In this document: positions 32,025 to 34,348 of the stretch, piece after piece
How the letters are laid out: each line of letters starts with the position of its first letter
Position numbering within the stretch: position 1 is the stretch's first letter
From: Gemmata sp.
GTDB taxonomy: Bacteria > Planctomycetota > Planctomycetia > Gemmatales > Gemmataceae
Direction: 5' to 3'
DNA length: 34,348 nucleotides
NCBI GenBank assembly: GCA_025055115.1
Contig: JANWYJ010000052.1
Coordinates: 1 to 34,348 of the forward strand
Notes under the pieces: generated by a model
Told to the model about the DNA's origin: nothing
Seen by the model: the letters and a program-made list of their open reading frames with translations, nothing else
Databases searched by the model: none
Made by a program: the position numbers and the translations under genes

Positions 32025-34348
32025 GTGCCCAAAACCGCAGTCGTTGCCGTCCCTGAAACCCTCCCTCGCCCCATCGCGGCCGCTGTGGCCGAAGCCGCAA
32101 TGGCTGCCCCTGGAGCCGAAGCTCCGGCCACCTATCGGCTGCCGGTGGCTGTCGAACACACGCCCCCGCCAGCACATCGCCATTTGGCCACCACCCCACT
32201 GCCCGCTGCCCCGATCAGCCCTTCCGTCTCGGAATGGAATAGCCACGATACCTGCGATATGGGGGGGCACCACCGCCATCCGCGTCCTGGTGAGACGATT
32301 TTAGGGTTCAAACTCATCCGTGAGTTGGGCCGGGGGGCGTTTGCCCGGGTTTATCTGGCCGAACAAGCTACACTGGCCAACCGGCAGGTCGCTCTCAAGA
32401 TCACGCATCGACCAACCCGTGAAGCCGAACGGCTTGCCCGCCTGCAGCATACCAACATCGTCCCTATTTACTCCATTCACGATGATGGCCAAACGCAAGT
32501 CATTTGTATGCCGTATCTGGGGCGCGTGACCATCGCCGATTTGATTCGCGCCTATCGGATCGATCAGCCTGCTCCGTCGTGCGGGAAGAAAAGCACCTCC
32601 GCCCGCGCGGCCCGAACAACATCCTTGACCTCGAAGAGTACAGCCTCCAAAGTCAGCACCACTGACTCGAAAAATCAAGCCACCGTCACTCCCCTCTGGA
32701 CCTGGGATTCGACCGAACCGCCCCCGATTATTGGCGATCCAATCGCCACGTTGCAGGTTCTGGCGCAATTGGCCGCCGGTCTGAGCCACGCCCACCAACG
32801 CGGAATCCTCCACCTCGACATCAAACCCGCCAACGTGCTTTTGGCCGATACGGGCGAGCCGATGCTGCTGGATTTCAACTTGTCGTTTGATACCGCCAAC
32901 CCCCATCGGGACCATGTGGGCGGAACAATGCCGTATATGGCCATCGAACAACTCCGCGACATGCGATGCCGCGGCCAAGCGGTCATTGATGAGCGAACCG
33001 ACCTCTACGCCTTGGGTGTGATGGCCTACGAAATGCTGACGGGGGAAGTTCCCTTCCCGACTCCCACCAACAGCATTCGCAACATCGACGCCATGATTGC
33101 CTTACGGCAGAAAGGACCGCCATCGATCCGCGCACGCAACCCGCGCGTAACTCCGGCCGTAGAAGCGATTGTGCGAAAACTGATGGCCCCTGAACCCGGT
33201 GAACGGTATCAAACTGCCGAGCAACTCCGTATCGACATTGAACGCCATCTCCACCATCGGCCGTTGAAGTATGCCCGAGAGGCCTCGCTGCGCGAACGGT
33301 TCTGGAAGTGGCGGCGCCGCAACCCCTGCCTGCCATTGCAACTGGCTGCCCTCGCAATGCTTCTCGTGACTTTCGGATTAGGCGGCACGGCCATGAATCA
33401 TGCCGCGACCAATGCCCGCCACCAAGCGATCCAAAAAGCACAACAAACCCAAGCGGTCCTCGACACACTCCGGCTAGACCTGACTCTGCTCAATAACACC
33501 CAAACCCGCGCCCGCGGTATCCGTAACGCCACCGAATTGCTAGCTGCTTACGGACTGCCCGAAGATCGCCATTGGCAAAAACGATCCATCGTCCGGCAAC
33601 TTCCCGAAGCTGAACAACGAGAGTTAATCGGCCATTTGGGTGAGGTGATGATTCTGTTAGCCCAAGCCAAATGGCAGCAGGCCCAGGGAGGCTCTGGCAC
33701 CCAGCGGGCCACTTGGCTGGCGGAAGCCTGGCAGCTGAACGTGGCAGCTCAAGACTGCTTCGACGCCGTCTCACGGCCCCCCGTGCTCGATCAGCAAGCG
33801 TTGCAGCTGGCCCCCCTTGTCGGCGAAAATTTCCAAGCCACCCCGGAAGAACAGCCGACCCACGACGATCCACGCTCCCGGTTCTTGGAAGCGGTGCTGC
33901 TCATCAACCGCGGATACTACGCCAGCGCCATTCCGCTTCTGGAACGGGTGATTGCCCAACAACCACAGCATGGAGCGGGCCAGTTCTTGCTGGCCTACTG
34001 CCGCCAACAGCTTGGTCAATACGAACGAGCGCTGGAACGCTACGACATCGCAAGCACCCTTCTGCCCAACGATCCGCGACCGGGCTACCAACGCGGTATC
34101 ATCTACTCCCAAACCCGCAAGCACGACTTGGCGGTGGCTGAATTCACCAAAGCCCTCACAATCGATGCTGAATTCGCCGATGCTTACCTCCGTCGGGCTT
34201 CGGAGGAGTATCGTCTCGCCCTCTGTGAACTATCGCCCCAAGGCAACAACCAGCGGAGACAAGAACTGCTGCGAACAGCCGAAGCCGACTTGACGCGAGC
34301 GCTGGATTTGGGAGCGCCGTCGGTCTCCGTCCGATTTCTCCGGGCCAA
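32025..34348 (+). CDS. Transmembrane Ser/Thr protein kinase with TPR-rich C-terminal part (partial)
   Basis: The frame is open from 32001 to the window edge; GTG 32025 is the assumed start, with weak support (GTG 32010/32013 and ATG 32100 are alternatives), giving 774 codons so far. From GTG 32025: glycine loop LGRGAFARV (101-109), Lys125 in VALK, an about 55-residue Ser/Thr/Ala/Lys-rich insert near 195-245, catalytic loop HLDIKPAN (263-270), DFN (283-285) in place of DFG, and GGTMPYMAIEQL. The canonical Arg of HRD is Leu here, while the Asp and Lys remain. A membrane helix (LPLQLAALAMLLVTFGLGG) follows the kinase, then a periplasmic or cytoplasmic helical region with TPR-like repeats, such as GYYASAIPLLERVIAQQPQH. 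It probably phosphorylates proteins in a signalling cascade; the 3' end is missing. Confidence 0.88.
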   Translation, partial: MPKTAVVAVPETLPRPIAAAVAEAAMAAPGAEAPATYRLPVAVEHTPPPAHRHLATTPLPAAPISPSVSEWNSHDTCDMGGHHRHPRPGETILGFKLIRELGRGAFARVYLAEQATLANRQVALKITHRPTREAERLARLQHTNIVPIYSIHDDGQTQVICMPYLGRVTIADLIRAYRIDQPAPSCGKKSTSARAARTTSLTSKSTASKVSTTDSKNQATVTPLWTWDSTEPPPIIGDPIATLQVLAQLAAGLSHAHQRGILHLDIKPANVLLADTGEPMLLDFNLSFDTANPHRDHVGGTMPYMAIEQLRDMRCRGQAVIDERTDLYALGVMAYEMLTGEVPFPTPTNSIRNIDAMIALRQKGPPSIRARNPRVTPAVEAIVRKLMAPEPGERYQTAEQLRIDIERHLHHRPLKYAREASLRERFWKWRRRNPCLPLQLAALAMLLVTFGLGGTAMNHAATNARHQAIQKAQQTQAVLDTLRLDLTLLNNTQTRARGIRNATELLAAYGLPEDRHWQKRSIVRQLPEAEQRELIGHLGEVMILLAQAKWQQAQGGSGTQRATWLAEAWQLNVAAQDCFDAVSRPPVLDQQALQLAPLVGENFQATPEEQPTHDDPRSRFLEAVLLINRGYYASAIPLLERVIAQQPQHGAGQFLLAYCRQQLGQYERALERYDIASTLLPNDPRPGYQRGIIYSQTRKHDLAVAEFTKALTIDAEFADAYLRRASEEYRLALCELSPQGNNQRRQELLRTAEADLTRALDLGAPSVSVRFLRA

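Noticed and set aside
1-34348. tRNA, rRNA, riboswitch or transposase genes
   Set aside because: No acceptor/T-loop patterns, conserved rRNA segments, known riboswitch cores, terminal inverted repeats with a transposase, or DDE motifs were recognised by eye; small structured RNAs could still be missed.

Overview
The window looks like a piece of a planctomycete chromosome, most likely from the Gemmatales. This is inferred from content: an arylsulfatase-type gene of the CED...CAPSR kind, a DUF5117/DUF4953-type zinc protease, a caspase-fold/S41 protease fusion, a Ser/Thr kinase with a C-terminal TPR tail, small Cys- or Pro-rich lipoproteins, and short, loosely organised operons on both strands. 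No phage, transposase, CRISPR array, tRNA or rRNA was recognised. Gene starts were set mainly by Shine-Dalgarno spacing.

Layout. 1-4045: the 3' end of a coiled-coil protein, a NagA-like deacetylase (-), a short-chain dehydrogenase (+), and a double-ComEA helix-hairpin-helix membrane protein with a methyltransferase (both -). 4505-10105: lysS, a LolC/LolD-type ABC pair, a class IV aminotransferase-fold protein and a universal stress protein, all +. The ABC pair and the aminotransferase-fold gene are visibly poorer in GC than their neighbours. 10178-15463: a class III aminotransferase and aldehyde dehydrogenase pair (-) that could turn an omega-amino acid into an acid, divergent from a LarA-like protein and a YgfZ-like protein (+). 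15497-18472: a small secreted protein (-), a PepSY protein, a four-helix membrane protein and a sulfatase (+).

18639-22553: two small lipoproteins, a doubtful small ORF and an 898-residue solute-binding-protein-like gene (all -). 22737-26233: a small secreted protein and a ribbon-helix-helix/zinc-ribbon protein (+) converging on a large secreted metalloprotease (-). 26478-34348: a permuted NlpC/P60-type amidase, the caspase-fold/S41 protease, a DUF2891 protein and a Ser/Thr kinase that runs off the window (all +). From 16 kb onward the theme is the cell envelope and protein or polymer turnover: signal peptides, a sulfatase, three hydrolases and a binding protein.

Two patterns stand out. First, several enzymes keep their fold signatures but lack a canonical catalytic residue: NagA Glu to Tyr, class IV aminotransferase Lys to Arg, LarA Lys to Ala, caspase His and Cys both lost, and kinase HRD/DFG changed to HLD/DFN. 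Second, short direct duplications (14 to 51 bp) repeatedly sit at or just after stop codons (usp, aldehyde dehydrogenase, sulfatase, zinc-ribbon gene, amidase). The densest is a nested set at 27339-27534. I see no single obvious new multi-gene system. The best candidates for new biology are the pseudo-caspase/S41 fusion, the Lys-less aminotransferase tied to the ABC pair, and the gene-end duplications.
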